DNA of 64,000 nucleotides from Haloferula rosea (GCF_016595525.1 NZ_JAENII010000001.1:434001-498000), one strand, 5' to 3'; numbered from the stretch's first letter, positions 26,801 through 35,151 are shown. Notes: a model not told the origin generated them from the letters alone. Translations and numbers: made by a program.

Positions 26801-27587
26801 GGGGGAGGAACGGGGCGGCATCGCGGATCCAGCCGAGCTTCGAGAGGAGCTGGGTGGCGAGCATCGCGCCTTCCTTGGTGTCGCCACCGAGGCCCTGCCA
26901 GCCTTCCTCGAGGCGTTTGACGAGGGTCTGCCGTCCTCCATCGCCGAGCGCGACTTCGGCGAGCTTGGCGACGGATGGCAGTTGGTCCTCGGTCAGGCCG
27001 CCGGGTGCGGCGGACACCAATCCGTAGAAGTCCTCACTGAGAATGGGCGCGGGGAGTTTGCGTTTCTCACGGTTCTCCTGCTGCTGCTGGGACATCCGGC
27101 GGCGGGCGGCGTAGGGGTCCTCGCCATCCGATGGGCGGGCGGGTTCGCTGAGGAGCTTGCCGACGGGCACGGCCTGATTGGCGAGGCTTGAGATCAGCTT
27201 GGTGTAAACCGGGCGGGCCTTGTCGATCGGGAGCGAGTCCAGGGTGGCCTCGACCGCCTTCCAGTCACCGAACAAAACGGCATATTGGAATTCTTCGACG
27301 GGAGTCAACTCGTCCTTGGCTTCGCGGTTGCGAAGGACCTCGAAAATCGCCTGGGGGGACCGGTCGAACTTGAGTTCCTGCAGCTCTGCGGCGAGGTCCT
27401 TCTCCGGCTCCGCGGGTTCTGCTTCGGCGGCGTCGACGGCGGCATCCGGGAGCGGTGCCTCCAGGGTTTCCAGGAGCGGGTTACCGGTGGTCGGGTCAGG
27501 TACGGGAATGACCGTAGTTTGAGCGGTGACAGCGGTCCACAACCCCAGCATCAGCAGGATCGATCGGCTCGAAATGGTGGTTTTCAT
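23880..27587 (-). CDS. 1235-aa exported, membrane-anchored protein of the Bat-type operon
   Basis: Last gene of the MoxR/VWA operon. A signal peptide (~1-22) is followed by an acidic Ala/Glu/Pro linker (~40-70). Residues ~75-750 are mostly helical and repeat-like, without a recognised domain. A beta-rich region (~800-1110) includes VTVDGPTDVGHGHPFGIYIG and several Ig-like stretches. One transmembrane segment (WLLAAGGLLVVILLLWKVL, ~1130-1150) is followed by a ~85-residue cytosolic tail. The place in the operon and the Ig-like region before a single C-terminal membrane helix recall BatD proteins, but it is far longer and I could not match the helical part to a family. It probably works in the periplasm with the VWA proteins. 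It starts 21 bp after the TPR gene. Confidence 0.7.
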   Translation of the reverse strand: MKTTISSRSILLMLGLWTAVTAQTTVIPVPDPTTGNPLLETLEAPLPDAAVDAAEAEPAEPEKDLAAELQELKFDRSPQAIFEVLRNREAKDELTPVEEFQYAVLFGDWKAVEATLDSLPIDKARPVYTKLISSLANQAVPVGKLLSEPARPSDGEDPYAARRRMSQQQQENREKRKLPAPILSEDFYGLVSAAPGGLTEDQLPSVAKLAEVALGDGGRQTLVKRLEEGWQGLGGDTKEGAMLATQLLSKLGWIRDAAPFLPLDEEAWKKADLTQLVYAMEYFTTLGIEDRDERQFAKAAEVCAILMKSSRIGNYTRPQFRLAMERLVALLPALEPDVAQKLIQEHLFSQRATLSDLIAIFGEQGQKASLDDDLQARTDSLGTQRLILDSLKTMEEALPPNVSVLVLNWLAEAEACYRAGGVVATEMTQAQRMMLQRYGMLNQAEVKTLATPQILESAPPLEIVERLNPGLTQRVRLTLLKLEVLDSDSLDMDSVRQYAEEHPGLERQICEDILAAWVAKQSKPAEDSRVKQMRAYGMYVPPQLAASGQSIPLTRLRQNQNIEELKGLLAELRGISPEPIDPSLVVEAFMALHSGAEVYQLDDIVAIFGPPESMVRAELLNLLEGMRARLGEEWQDPATQQQANTNRTKEETKDEVSRGYRTALELAKRGIPDDDSDWRALITRGRLFYDASQYEFDRQIKLTDYVDLRDGAFSSFRAAAETYAKDTESMPEGQWTVEPYQAWFLVMLGASDLAQLTSNTARTDPGLQSIGDAMRALPGEAAEAHLTMFGEMLGTLFPRVPANVRQRFLSSGLKIIGEDHPAAEAATRSLDYYRELLDEIQLRVTVDGPTDVGHGHPFGIYIGLESTRQLLRESGGYGKYLRGPGSARMGGAQQRDLRGDFERNIHAALDETFEVVSLTFHDSGVKPIPLSREGWTETPMVYAVLQAKNAAVDRIPSIQLDMDFVDQPGQVVLPVISQVQPINARPDDVPPRPCPELALSVTMDERDWSEGLLTVDISATGQGIIADLDECFEYQRDGFETEVVDGTLAIIEFVSDGSSRAPRADRNWQITYRRQPDFEATERFPLPQPIGSAESATLEYKLYRDTDLIDLDAEEAAEGIALSVLGQTHLTRWLLAAGGLLVVILLLWKVLRSRKTEVVAEQRLTAPENVTPFSTVVFLRRVRSEVGDKLSEKDREAITSQIREIETSCFGREEQPAPDLQKVVKQWQKVARHAA

Positions 27588-27608
27588 GGCAGTGATGGGT
27601 CGGGTGGG

Positions 27609-28337
27609 TCAGGAACCTGATCCGGGTTTGAAGCGATCGAGGCCGGCTCCGGACTTCGGAGGTCCGTCACCGGAGGGTCCGCGGCCGGGTTGCTTGCCCC
27701 GTTGTCCGCGGCGTTTGGCCATTTGCTCGCTGAGCCCTTGGTTGGCCATGCACTGGCCTTCCTTCGGCAGCGGTCGGGCCATCAACTCGGTCAGGCTGAG
27801 GCGCTGGAGTTGCACGGCGGACTCGAGATCCTTCTGGTGTCGCTCGGGGTCTCCCGAATCACTGAATTCCTCGGCGAGCATGCGGTAATTCTGTCGCGCG
27901 AGCTCGGCTTCCTCCATCCACAATTCCCGCTGGGCGCCTTCGAGGCGCATCACCCAGGCGGCATAGTAGTGGATGCGGCCAGACAGCTCGCGGGCTTCAC
28001 CGCGGAAGGACTTGGGCATGGAGGAGAAGCCCGGGTCGTTGACCAGCGACTCGGAGAGGTCGATGGCCTCCACGGCTTCACCGGTCCGGAAGCGGGTGCG
28101 GATCTGGGCGAGGTCGAGGCGAAGCTTCAGGTCCGGCTCGGAGGTTGCGACCAGCTTGGCCGCGTCCCGGAATGACTTGTCGGCTGTCGCCCAGTCGCCC
28201 CGTTTTTCCGCCAGCTCGCCTTCGCGGACGAGCACGCGTGCCTGATCGACTTCCAGCCAATCCTGACCGTGGCTGAAATGCAGCACGACGACGGGCAGTG
28301 GCAGGAGCAGCCATAGTAGAGCGAGATAGCGTTTCAT
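27609..28337 (-). CDS. TPR-like protein of the Bat-type operon
   Basis: Protein of 242 aa with an N-terminal membrane anchor or signal (YLALLWLLLPLPVVVLHFS). A helical region follows with TPR-like spacing, for example ARVLVREGELAEKRGDWATA and ADKSFRDAAKLV. The C-terminus is basic and Gly/Pro-rich and lacks structure signals. TPR proteins (BatC/BatE type) are standard parts of Bat operons, where they are thought to bridge the VWA proteins and partners in the periplasm. It starts 4 bp after the stop of the upstream VWA gene, so cotranscription is nearly certain. The exact Bat class is not assigned. Confidence 0.75.
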   Translation of the reverse strand: MKRYLALLWLLLPLPVVVLHFSHGQDWLEVDQARVLVREGELAEKRGDWATADKSFRDAAKLVATSEPDLKLRLDLAQIRTRFRTGEAVEAIDLSESLVNDPGFSSMPKSFRGEARELSGRIHYYAAWVMRLEGAQRELWMEEAELARQNYRMLAEEFSDSGDPERHQKDLESAVQLQRLSLTELMARPLPKEGQCMANQGLSEQMAKRRGQRGKQPGRGPSGDGPPKSGAGLDRFKPGSGS

Positions 28338-28341
28338 CGGA

Positions 28342-29346
28342 TCATGGTGAGGTTTGAGGATTCAGGGAGGCAGGGCGATGGCGCCACGGGCTGCCGAAGG
28401 CATCGAGGAAAAGGGGGATCAAGACCAGCATACTGGTCGAGCCGGCGAGCAACAGCAAGGCGGCCATGCGGCGGTCGACGCGCCACTTCGAGCCGACGGA
28501 AGGTTCGGCGGTGAGTGACTCGAGTGCTTCGCGGGGAAGGGGGCGGAAGTTGCAGTCGTAGTAGCGGGCTCCGAGGCGGCGGGCCAACTGCCCGAGATTC
28601 GCGGTGTCCTGGCGCGATTGGTGGCCGTCGATGAAGGATCCGCGGGCCGGGTCGCCGACCCCGATGACCACCGCCTGTGCGACCGCGGGTGGCAGCGGTT
28701 GCAGGCCGGTCGGCGGCAAGCTGTCGCCATCGGATAGAATCAACAAGGTGGCCGACTTCCGGGGGAGGTCCTTGATCAGCTTGCCGGCCTCATTGACCGA
28801 GGCGAGGATGTCGGTCTTTCCCGGCTTGTAGGTGATGTGGAAGGGGGTGCCGGAGGCAAGGTGGAGGAGGAGTTCGCGATCGCGGCAGCGTTCGACGAGC
28901 ATCCGGGCTTCGGTATAGAAGCCGAGGGCGGTCAGGCTGACGTGTTCATCGGGCAGCTGGTCGAGCACCGACTTGAGCACTTCGGCGGCCCGGGCGTTGC
29001 GGGTCATCTCGCCGGACTCGCCGGCATCCGTCAGCAGCATCGAGGGTGAGACATCGAGCATGACGACGAGGTGTCGCTCGACGTTGTTGCCCGTCTTGCT
29101 TTCGCGGGTTCGGTTGTCAAAGGAGACCAAAGTCACAAGCGACCACGCGGCGGTGGCGATGGCTGCGACCCGCAGCCATGGGATGGCGCGGGTCCACGCA
29201 CGGGGCTGGGCATCCGGGCCGAAGGCAAGCGGAGCGATCCGCCGGATGCGCCGGGCGTGGAGCCATTCGCCCAGACCCGCGAGCAGCGCGGTCGCCAGAG
29301 CGGCGCCGAGTGCGATGGCGGGGAGGTTTTCAGCGTGCCACATCAT
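28342..29346 (-). CDS. VWA-domain membrane protein (BatB-like)
   Basis: Protein of 334 aa with two N-terminal hydrophobic segments, a von Willebrand A domain and a C-terminal membrane helix (MAALLLLAGSTSMLVLIPLFL). The MIDAS metal site begins DVSPSM, and the later ILSDGDS fits the VWA fold. The ATG at 29346 overlaps the TAA of the preceding VWA gene (TAATG); an upstream in-frame GTG at 29352 is less likely. It is the second of two adjacent VWA genes, the BatA/BatB arrangement. In other bacteria these proteins are tied to aerotolerance or envelope stress and are thought to be acted on by the MoxR ATPase. Confidence 0.85.
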   Translation of the reverse strand: MMWHAENLPAIALGAALATALLAGLGEWLHARRIRRIAPLAFGPDAQPRAWTRAIPWLRVAAIATAAWSLVTLVSFDNRTRESKTGNNVERHLVVMLDVSPSMLLTDAGESGEMTRNARAAEVLKSVLDQLPDEHVSLTALGFYTEARMLVERCRDRELLLHLASGTPFHITYKPGKTDILASVNEAGKLIKDLPRKSATLLILSDGDSLPPTGLQPLPPAVAQAVVIGVGDPARGSFIDGHQSRQDTANLGQLARRLGARYYDCNFRPLPREALESLTAEPSVGSKWRVDRRMAALLLLAGSTSMLVLIPLFLDAFGSPWRHRPASLNPQTSP

Positions 29347-30263
29347 TACCACGGGGTGTAGCGGAGTCCGAGAAGGGTGAGTGCATACAGCAGCAGGGCG
29401 GCGAGCCCGGCGATGGCGAAAGGTTCGTGGTAGTCGACCCAGTCGGCGGTCGATGGCTTGAAGCGGGCTTTCTGCATCCGGTCGATTTCGCGGAAGACCT
29501 CGTCGAGGGCTCCCGAGTCGCCGACGACGAACATCTTGCCTCCAGTCGCGGCGGAGACGGTTTCCAAGCCACCGGCGCCAGCACCATCTCCGATCAGGAT
29601 TCCGAACACGCGGATCCCGTCGGCCGCCAGTTCTTCGGCGACGGCGCGATCGCCTCCATTGTTGAAGTCGGCGCTGGATCCGTCACTGATGAGAACGACG
29701 GCCCTGTCGCCCTCGGCGACCTGGAGCAGTTGTTCGCGGCACCCGCGCAGGGCATTGGCGATGAGGGTGCCGCCCATCCATCCGGGCATGTTCGAGGGGC
29801 GGACGTATTTCATCGCATTGGAAACCGCCGACAGCTCTCGGGTCGGGGGCACCCAGTGAAGGTATTCGGAGCCGAAGACGGTCAGGCCGAAGGCGTCCCC
29901 TTCGCGGAAGTCGCAGAACGCTTGCGCGGCGGCCACGGCGGCCTCGAACCGGGTGCCGTTCCCACCGAACGGGACGCTCATCGATCCCGAGACATCGATG
30001 CACAGGAGGATGTTGTTGAGCACCCGCTCATCGGTCGGCGGGGCGGGGCGTCGGGGGCCGGCGAGCATCAACACGGCCACCGCGAGCAGGACGGCGGGCA
30101 GGCTTCCGGCGAGGTGGATGAAGAACCGCAGCACCCGCCCTTCACGGAGTCCGCCATGGTCGAAAGGGAGGGCGACGGCATGACCGCGACGCACCCATTG
30201 CCAAAACCCCCAGATCAGGGGCAGGGCGAGCAGCCACAGGAATGCGGGATGGTGGAAGCTCAC
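29346..30263 (-). CDS. VWA-domain membrane protein (BatA-like)
   Basis: Protein of 305 aa starting at GTG. Two hydrophobic segments near the N-terminus (FLWLLALPLIWGFWQW; SLPAVLLAVAVLMLAG) precede a VWA domain with a canonical MIDAS, DVSGSM, plus GGTLIANAL and VLISDGSS. A C-terminal membrane segment follows (AIAGLAALLLYALTLLGL). The GTG overlaps the upstream TGA as GTGA, and the downstream VWA gene overlaps the TAA here, so translation is coupled on both sides. Known Bat and MoxR operon members of this shape sit in the inner membrane with the VWA domain facing the periplasm. Confidence 0.87.
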   Translation of the reverse strand: MSFHHPAFLWLLALPLIWGFWQWVRRGHAVALPFDHGGLREGRVLRFFIHLAGSLPAVLLAVAVLMLAGPRRPAPPTDERVLNNILLCIDVSGSMSVPFGGNGTRFEAAVAAAQAFCDFREGDAFGLTVFGSEYLHWVPPTRELSAVSNAMKYVRPSNMPGWMGGTLIANALRGCREQLLQVAEGDRAVVLISDGSSADFNNGGDRAVAEELAADGIRVFGILIGDGAGAGGLETVSAATGGKMFVVGDSGALDEVFREIDRMQKARFKPSTADWVDYHEPFAIAGLAALLLYALTLLGLRYTPW

Positions 30264-31060
30264 GGGATGGCCTCCTTTCCGCTCGTCCGATAGGGGGCCA
30301 GAAGGCTCTCGATCTCATCGTCTGATGCGCCGTCAGGGTGGTGGAGCCAGCGCTCGAGTGCCTGAATCAAGCCACCCGCTTCCGGGTGCTTGCGCAGTGC
30401 CGCCAACTCGCTTGCCATGCGCTGTTGGGGGAGCTTCAGGCGGTCGCGCCAGTAGGCGGTCAGCAGGCGTTCGAGTTCGGCTTGTCCGCGGCTGTTGAGT
30501 TCTCCTGCGGCGGCTTGTTCGACGTAGGGTCGCAGTTGCTCGGCGAGGTCGGGTTCGGCCGCTGCGGTCACTTCGTCTTCGACCGTTCGTTTGCGTCGGC
30601 CGAACCAGGCGAGTGCGATCCATCCGAGGATCCACACGATTCCCAAAGCAATCAGGAGAATCCGGTAGCCGCCGAACCAGGGGACCGTGGATGGCACGAA
30701 TTCGGTGAGTGATCCATCGTGATCGTTCGGCAGGATGGTTCCCACGGTGAAGGTTCGTTCTCCCAGTTCGGTCGCGGGGCTGCCGTCAGGATGCATCAGG
30801 TAGTCGGCCAGCCGATACTCCCCGGGCTCGAAGCCAATGAAGTGGAACTGGTAGGAAAACCCGTCATCGACCGGCGAGACTTCGCCGAGTCGAACGATCA
30901 GGGGAGTGCGGTCGTCGAGGGGGCGGGGAATGTAGTCACCTCGCTCCAGAGTCACGCGGTTTCCCTCTTCGATGCCGAGGGCGTGCGAGTCCTCCGGCGG
31001 CTCGGTGGCCAGTGCCAGCGCTCCGTGCACGAGGACGATGATGGCGACCAAGGTTCTCAT
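30260..31060 (-). CDS. Single-pass membrane protein of the MoxR operon (DUF4381-like)
   Basis: Protein of 266 aa starting at MRTLVAIIVLVHGALALA, a signal peptide. A ~120-residue beta-like domain (VSPVDDGFSYQFHFIGFEPG, TFTVGTILPNDHDG) is followed by a transmembrane helix (ILLIALGIVWILGWIALAWFG) and a basic, helical cytosolic tail. Layout and position between DUF58 and the first VWA gene fit DUF4381-type proteins. Its ATG overlaps the DUF58 stop (ATGA), so the long in-frame extension into the DUF58 gene is not real. The cytosolic tail may contact MoxR or DUF58; this is inference from context. Confidence 0.72.
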   Translation of the reverse strand: MRTLVAIIVLVHGALALATEPPEDSHALGIEEGNRVTLERGDYIPRPLDDRTPLIVRLGEVSPVDDGFSYQFHFIGFEPGEYRLADYLMHPDGSPATELGERTFTVGTILPNDHDGSLTEFVPSTVPWFGGYRILLIALGIVWILGWIALAWFGRRKRTVEDEVTAAAEPDLAEQLRPYVEQAAAGELNSRGQAELERLLTAYWRDRLKLPQQRMASELAALRKHPEAGGLIQALERWLHHPDGASDDEIESLLAPYRTSGKEAIP

Positions 31061-31914
31061 CCGCGTCTCGCCGATCCGGCACGGTTTTTCATGAAATGCC
31101 GGAGGCTCGAAACCACCGGCTGGTCGATCGGCAGATGCAGGTAGGAGATGCCGGCTTGAGCGAGTTGGTTGCCATCGCCGTTGCCCGGGAATTGCCGATG
31201 GCCGTGGGTGACGAAGGACTTGCCGGTCTCCGCCTCGACACCCCGGAAGAAACCGGCTTTCAGCGCGCCGCGCTCGGCGGGGTCCTCCAGGTGAAGGACC
31301 ATGCAGTCGTGGTCCTGGGCCATGCGCTTGATCGCCGCCACACCATCGGGGTCGTGGAGGTCGCTGATGACGACGAACAGACAGCGCTGTTCGACGCGGG
31401 GAATCAGCTCGCGCACCTTCCTGCCGAGGCTGGTTCCACCTCCGGATGATCCTTTGCGAAGCTGGTGGAGCCACTGCATGATCGATCCCCGGGAAAGCGA
31501 GGGTGTGTGGTGGAGCCCGCAGTCTCCGACGCTCATGATGCCGACGGGGTTCATGTGCTCGACGGCGGCCAGAGCGAGGCCTCCTGCGATCCTAACTGCC
31601 CAGGCGTATTTGTTCGGCGAGCAGGTTCCCACCCGCATCGAGGCTGAGGTGTCGACCAACAGATAGACTGGCATCTGGCGTGGGGCTTCGTATTCCTTCA
31701 CATGGAAACGCCCGGTGCGCCCGGTGACCCGCCAGTCGATGAATTTGACCGGGTCGCCATTCTGATAGAGGCGGGACTGCACATACTCGATGCCCGCGCC
31801 GAGAAAGGGTGAGCTTTCCTGACCGTAGGCGAGTGCGTCGGCCAAGCGGCGAACGACGATCTCGAATTGCCGCGCGTCGAGCGGGTCGTCAGCGAGTGGT
31901 GCGTCGTCCGGCAT
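31057..31914 (-). CDS. DUF58 domain protein
   Basis: Protein of 285 aa with the DUF58 signature YQNGDPVKFIDWRVTGRTG followed by FHVKEYEAPRQMPVYLLVDT. The C-terminal part is a VWA-like fold: DTSASM matches a MIDAS and SDLHDPDG follows a beta strand. No membrane helix is present. DUF58 genes almost always follow moxR, and here the gene starts 8 bp after the MoxR stop. The role is probably that of a cytosolic partner or adaptor in the MoxR-VWA complex; a precise function is not established. Confidence 0.92.
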   Translation of the reverse strand: MPDDAPLADDPLDARQFEIVVRRLADALAYGQESSPFLGAGIEYVQSRLYQNGDPVKFIDWRVTGRTGRFHVKEYEAPRQMPVYLLVDTSASMRVGTCSPNKYAWAVRIAGGLALAAVEHMNPVGIMSVGDCGLHHTPSLSRGSIMQWLHQLRKGSSGGGTSLGRKVRELIPRVEQRCLFVVISDLHDPDGVAAIKRMAQDHDCMVLHLEDPAERGALKAGFFRGVEAETGKSFVTHGHRQFPGNGDGNQLAQAGISYLHLPIDQPVVSSLRHFMKNRAGSARRG

Positions 31915-31922
31915 GACGTGGA

Positions 31923-32894
31923 TCAGCCCAACTGGTGAAGGATCTCTTCGAGGACATCTTCCGGTTTCCGTCCTTCGGCCAGGGCTTCGTAGCTCAGCCG
32001 GATGCGGTGAAGGACGACATCCTCCGCGAGTTCGAAGAGGTCTTCCGGGGTGACGAAGTCACGCTCCATCACGAAGGCGCGTGCGCGTGCCGCCTGGACG
32101 ATGGCGAGAGCCGCACGTGGCGAGCAGCCCAGCTCCATGGCGGGATGTTCGCGGGTCAGCCGGACGAGTTCCACGCAGTGCTTCATGAAGACGTCGCTCA
32201 CATGCACCTTCTGGACGGTTTCCATCGCTGCGATGAGATCGGGGAGGCCGCAGACCGGTTCGTCGGAAATCATGTCGAAGGCCGTCTTGGGAACGGCGCC
32301 GCCGTCGACGTGTTTGAGGCCCATGCCGAGTTGGCGGCGGAGCACCGTTTCCTCCTGGTCGGGGGTCGGGTAGCCGATTCGGTGGCACAGCATGAAGCGG
32401 TCGAGTTGGGCTTCCGGCAGCTCGAAGGTGCCTGCCTGCTCGACCGGGTTCTGGGTGGCGATGACGAGGAACGGGGTGGGCAGGGGGTGGCTGGCGTTGC
32501 CGATGGTGACCTTCCGTTCCTGCATGGCCTCCAGCAGCGCGCTCTGGACCTTCGGCGCCGCCCGGTTGATTTCATCGGCCAGCAGCAGGTTGGTGAAGAC
32601 GGGGCCCTTGTGGGTGCGGAATTCGCCGCTCGCCTGATCCAACAGCTCGGAGCCGAGGATGTCGGAAGGCAGCATGTCGATGGTGAACTGCACGCGGCCG
32701 AACTTCAGGGCCACCGCTTTGGCGACGGTGTTGACCATCAGTGTCTTGGCGGTGCCGGGGACGCCGAGGAGGAGCAGGTGACCTCCGGTCAGCAGGGCGA
32801 TCATCATTCGTTCTACGACGACGTCTTGGCCGACGACGACCTCGCCGACGCGTTCGCGGACGGCGGTGACAAAATGGGGTTGAGTCGCGATCAT
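31923..32894 (-). CDS. MoxR-family AAA+ ATPase
   Basis: ATPase of 323 aa. The Walker A is GVPGTAKT (~residue 44), Walker B LLADEINRA (~residue 107), and ATQNPVEQAGTFELPEAQLD carries sensor 1 and the following helix typical of MoxR. It ends with an AAA lid region (ELGCSPRAALAIVQAARARAF). MoxR proteins act as chaperone-like ATPases that insert metals or remodel VWA-domain partners. It sits at the head of the DUF58/VWA cluster and 31 bp after the thioredoxin-like gene. A second MoxR, from a different subgroup, lies at 55780-56718. Confidence 0.94.
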   Translation of the reverse strand: MIATQPHFVTAVRERVGEVVVGQDVVVERMMIALLTGGHLLLLGVPGTAKTLMVNTVAKAVALKFGRVQFTIDMLPSDILGSELLDQASGEFRTHKGPVFTNLLLADEINRAAPKVQSALLEAMQERKVTIGNASHPLPTPFLVIATQNPVEQAGTFELPEAQLDRFMLCHRIGYPTPDQEETVLRRQLGMGLKHVDGGAVPKTAFDMISDEPVCGLPDLIAAMETVQKVHVSDVFMKHCVELVRLTREHPAMELGCSPRAALAIVQAARARAFVMERDFVTPEDLFELAEDVVLHRIRLSYEALAEGRKPEDVLEEILHQLG

Positions 32895-32925
32895 GGAAGG
32901 GTGTGTGGGGAAAAGGAGTTGGAGA

Positions 32926-33975
32926 TCAGGGAAGGCGGCCCTCTTGGTAGGCTTTGAGAGCGGCTTTCATGGCCGGGGTTTGGGATGGGGCGGCAGATTC
33001 CACCGCCTGAGTCTGCAAGCGCACCGCCTTGTCGGGTTCGTCTTTTCTGAATGCAACAAGTGCCAGCACTCCGAGGGCGTCGGCCTTGACCGGCGCGGCG
33101 GAGGATGAGAGGGGCTGGGCCAGCGCGGCGGCGGCGTCGAGCATGGCGGGCGTTGCAGCCGGTGCCTGAGCGAGTGAATTTGCCACCGCAATCACCACGG
33201 TCGGCTTCTCTTCGAAGTCCTCGGCGAGGATTCCCGCCAGGGCCACGGAGTCGTCGTACTGCTTCCGTGCGATCATGAGGTCGAGCTCCATGAGACCGCC
33301 GATGTGACGGAATCCATCGGGGAGTGCTTCGTGGAGCGCGGCGACGACCGGGGCGGCTTCCTCCGGTTTGCCCTCGGCGAGCAGGGCGGATGCCTTGGTG
33401 GCCAGCGCCTTGGCTTCATCGCTCAGTGTGGCGGGTGCCGCCTTGTCGGCGGTCTTTGGCTTGGTGCCGGGTTCGGCGAGGAGTTTCTTGAGGAATGATT
33501 TCTCGAGGCTCATCGGATGACCGATGTAGGCGAGTTTGCCCTGCTTGTTGACGACGAAGGCGCAGGGGATGCCGTTCTGGCCGGCGGCTTTCAGCCAAGT
33601 TTTGGCCATCGTGCCTGCGGCGTCATCGACGCCAACGCGATAGCTCATCTTCGATCCCATCTTGCGCACGAACTGATCCACTTTGGCGGCGTCCTCGCCG
33701 AGATTCTGCCCGACGACGACCAGCCCGTCCGAGGCGAACTCTCTGGACAGCGCGTCGATATGGGGAATGGCGGTGATGCACGGGCCGCACCAGGTCGCCC
33801 AGAACTCGACGATGTAGACCTTGTCGCCCTCGAGCTCCTTGACCGGCTCACCCTGCGCCCATTTGCCCGGGGCGATGCGCGGCGCCGGGTCGCCTACTTC
33901 GAGGGCTGCCGATGCGACCGATGGTGAGAAGGCCATGCAAATACTCACAGTTGCCAAGGAAAAGTAGCGGATCAT
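32926..33975 (-). CDS. TlpA-like thioredoxin-fold protein with C-terminal helical extension
   Basis: Exported 349-aa protein starting at MIRYFSLATVSICMAFSPSVASA (signal peptide); upstream in-frame ATGs would lengthen the n-region. The thioredoxin-like domain (~24-165) has FWATWCGPCITAIPHIDAL with the W-C-G-P-C redox motif and GIPCAFVVNKQGKLAYIGHP around the cis-Pro region. The rest (~180-349) is Ala/Lys-rich and helical, resembling TPR or helical-hairpin repeats. Such TlpA proteins reduce or isomerise disulfides in the periplasm. The gene starts the run that continues 31 bp later into moxR, so it may be the first gene of the Bat-type operon, or just its neighbour. Confidence 0.85.
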   Translation of the reverse strand: MIRYFSLATVSICMAFSPSVASAALEVGDPAPRIAPGKWAQGEPVKELEGDKVYIVEFWATWCGPCITAIPHIDALSREFASDGLVVVGQNLGEDAAKVDQFVRKMGSKMSYRVGVDDAAGTMAKTWLKAAGQNGIPCAFVVNKQGKLAYIGHPMSLEKSFLKKLLAEPGTKPKTADKAAPATLSDEAKALATKASALLAEGKPEEAAPVVAALHEALPDGFRHIGGLMELDLMIARKQYDDSVALAGILAEDFEEKPTVVIAVANSLAQAPAATPAMLDAAAALAQPLSSSAAPVKADALGVLALVAFRKDEPDKAVRLQTQAVESAAPSQTPAMKAALKAYQEGRLP

Positions 33976-34200
33976 GACGCCGCGCATGTGATCCGCAAAA
34001 ACCGAGGGTTGAAAGCGCAAAATCCTCTTGGCTGAGCCGATGAGAACGCCGGGGTTTTCCGGGGAACCGCAGGGAGTGGCAGGGAGGGGTTGGTTGCCAG
34101 CATGTTAGGGCGTGGTTCCTTGATCACTCGATGCCCCACCGCCCGGTTCCGCTGACGCCCGGACTTGTGGGAAGATGGTTCGGTCGATAGGGTGTGGGGA

Positions 34201-35151
34201 ATGAAGCTCATTCTTCCTGCCTTGATGCTGGCTGTAGCTCCTGTGGAGGCGGTGCTTTTTCATGCGACGGATGACATTACGCACAACCGGGAGGTGGCAC
34301 CGGGCGGGAGTGTGGCCGGGTCGGGCTGGCAGTTTCAGGGAGAGTTCGGGAATTTCACCGGCACCATGATCGCGCCGCAGTTCTTCATCACGGCGAAGCA
34401 TCTCGGGGTGCCGTCGTCGACATTCGTGTCGACGGGGTACTTCAACGGCGGTTCGGACGTGGTCTACACGGTCGACACGACGGCCAACGGTGGCACGGGA
34501 TACTGGAACATCGGCAGTACTGACCTGAGGGTGTTCAAGATCAACGAGACCTTTTCTTCCTACGCACCGCTCTACACCGGCAGCGGGGAAGTGGGTGAGG
34601 AACTGGTCGTCATGGGGCGGGGGACGCAGCGGGGGACGGCCGTGACCGAGATGGAGATGAGCGGAGCGACGATCGGGTGGAAGTGGGGGACGAGTGATCA
34701 TGCGACGCGCTGGGGCACCAATGAGGTCCATTCCACGGTTTCCGCGGGTGGGGCGAACTACCTCTATTCCACTTTCGATCTCGGAGTGGGTGGTGACGAG
34801 GCCCACCTTTCGACGGGGGATTCGGGCGGCGCGGTGTTCATTCAGGATGGCGGGGTTTGGAAGCTGGCGGGCATCAACTACGCGGTGGATGGCCTGTGGG
34901 ACTACAACGATGTGGTCGATACGAACGAGTTCAACGCGGCGCTGTTCGACTCCCGGGGGCTCTACGTCGGCAGTGATGGGGACGGCTGGACCCTCGTCGA
35001 GGATGAGGGAGCACCGGAACCGAGCGGATTTTATGCAACGCGGATCAGCAGCTACCATGGCGACATCGCTGCGATCACCGGGGTGCCAGAGCCGGGGATT
35101 TTCGCCTGCCTTGTGGTCGGTCTGGGAGTGATCGGGCGTCGTCGGCGTTGA
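34201..35151 (+). CDS. PEP-CTERM trypsin-like serine protease
   Basis: Exported protein of 316 aa (start at MKLILPALMLAVAPVEA; the frame is open 12 codons upstream). The chymotrypsin-like fold shows a complete candidate triad: His67 in FITAKHLG, Asp108 in STDLRVFKI, and Ser208 in STGDSGGAVF. The tail is VPEPGIFACLVVGLGVIG followed by an Arg cluster, a PEP-CTERM exosortase signal. So a serine protease is predicted to be delivered to the envelope or surface by the PEP-CTERM pathway. Oddly, the canonical TAAHC after the His is TAKHLG and no disulfides are expected. It stands divergent from the TlpA gene; a separate ABC exporter gene follows. Confidence 0.87.
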   Translation: MKLILPALMLAVAPVEAVLFHATDDITHNREVAPGGSVAGSGWQFQGEFGNFTGTMIAPQFFITAKHLGVPSSTFVSTGYFNGGSDVVYTVDTTANGGTGYWNIGSTDLRVFKINETFSSYAPLYTGSGEVGEELVVMGRGTQRGTAVTEMEMSGATIGWKWGTSDHATRWGTNEVHSTVSAGGANYLYSTFDLGVGGDEAHLSTGDSGGAVFIQDGGVWKLAGINYAVDGLWDYNDVVDTNEFNAALFDSRGLYVGSDGDGWTLVEDEGAPEPSGFYATRISSYHGDIAAITGVPEPGIFACLVVGLGVIGRRRR

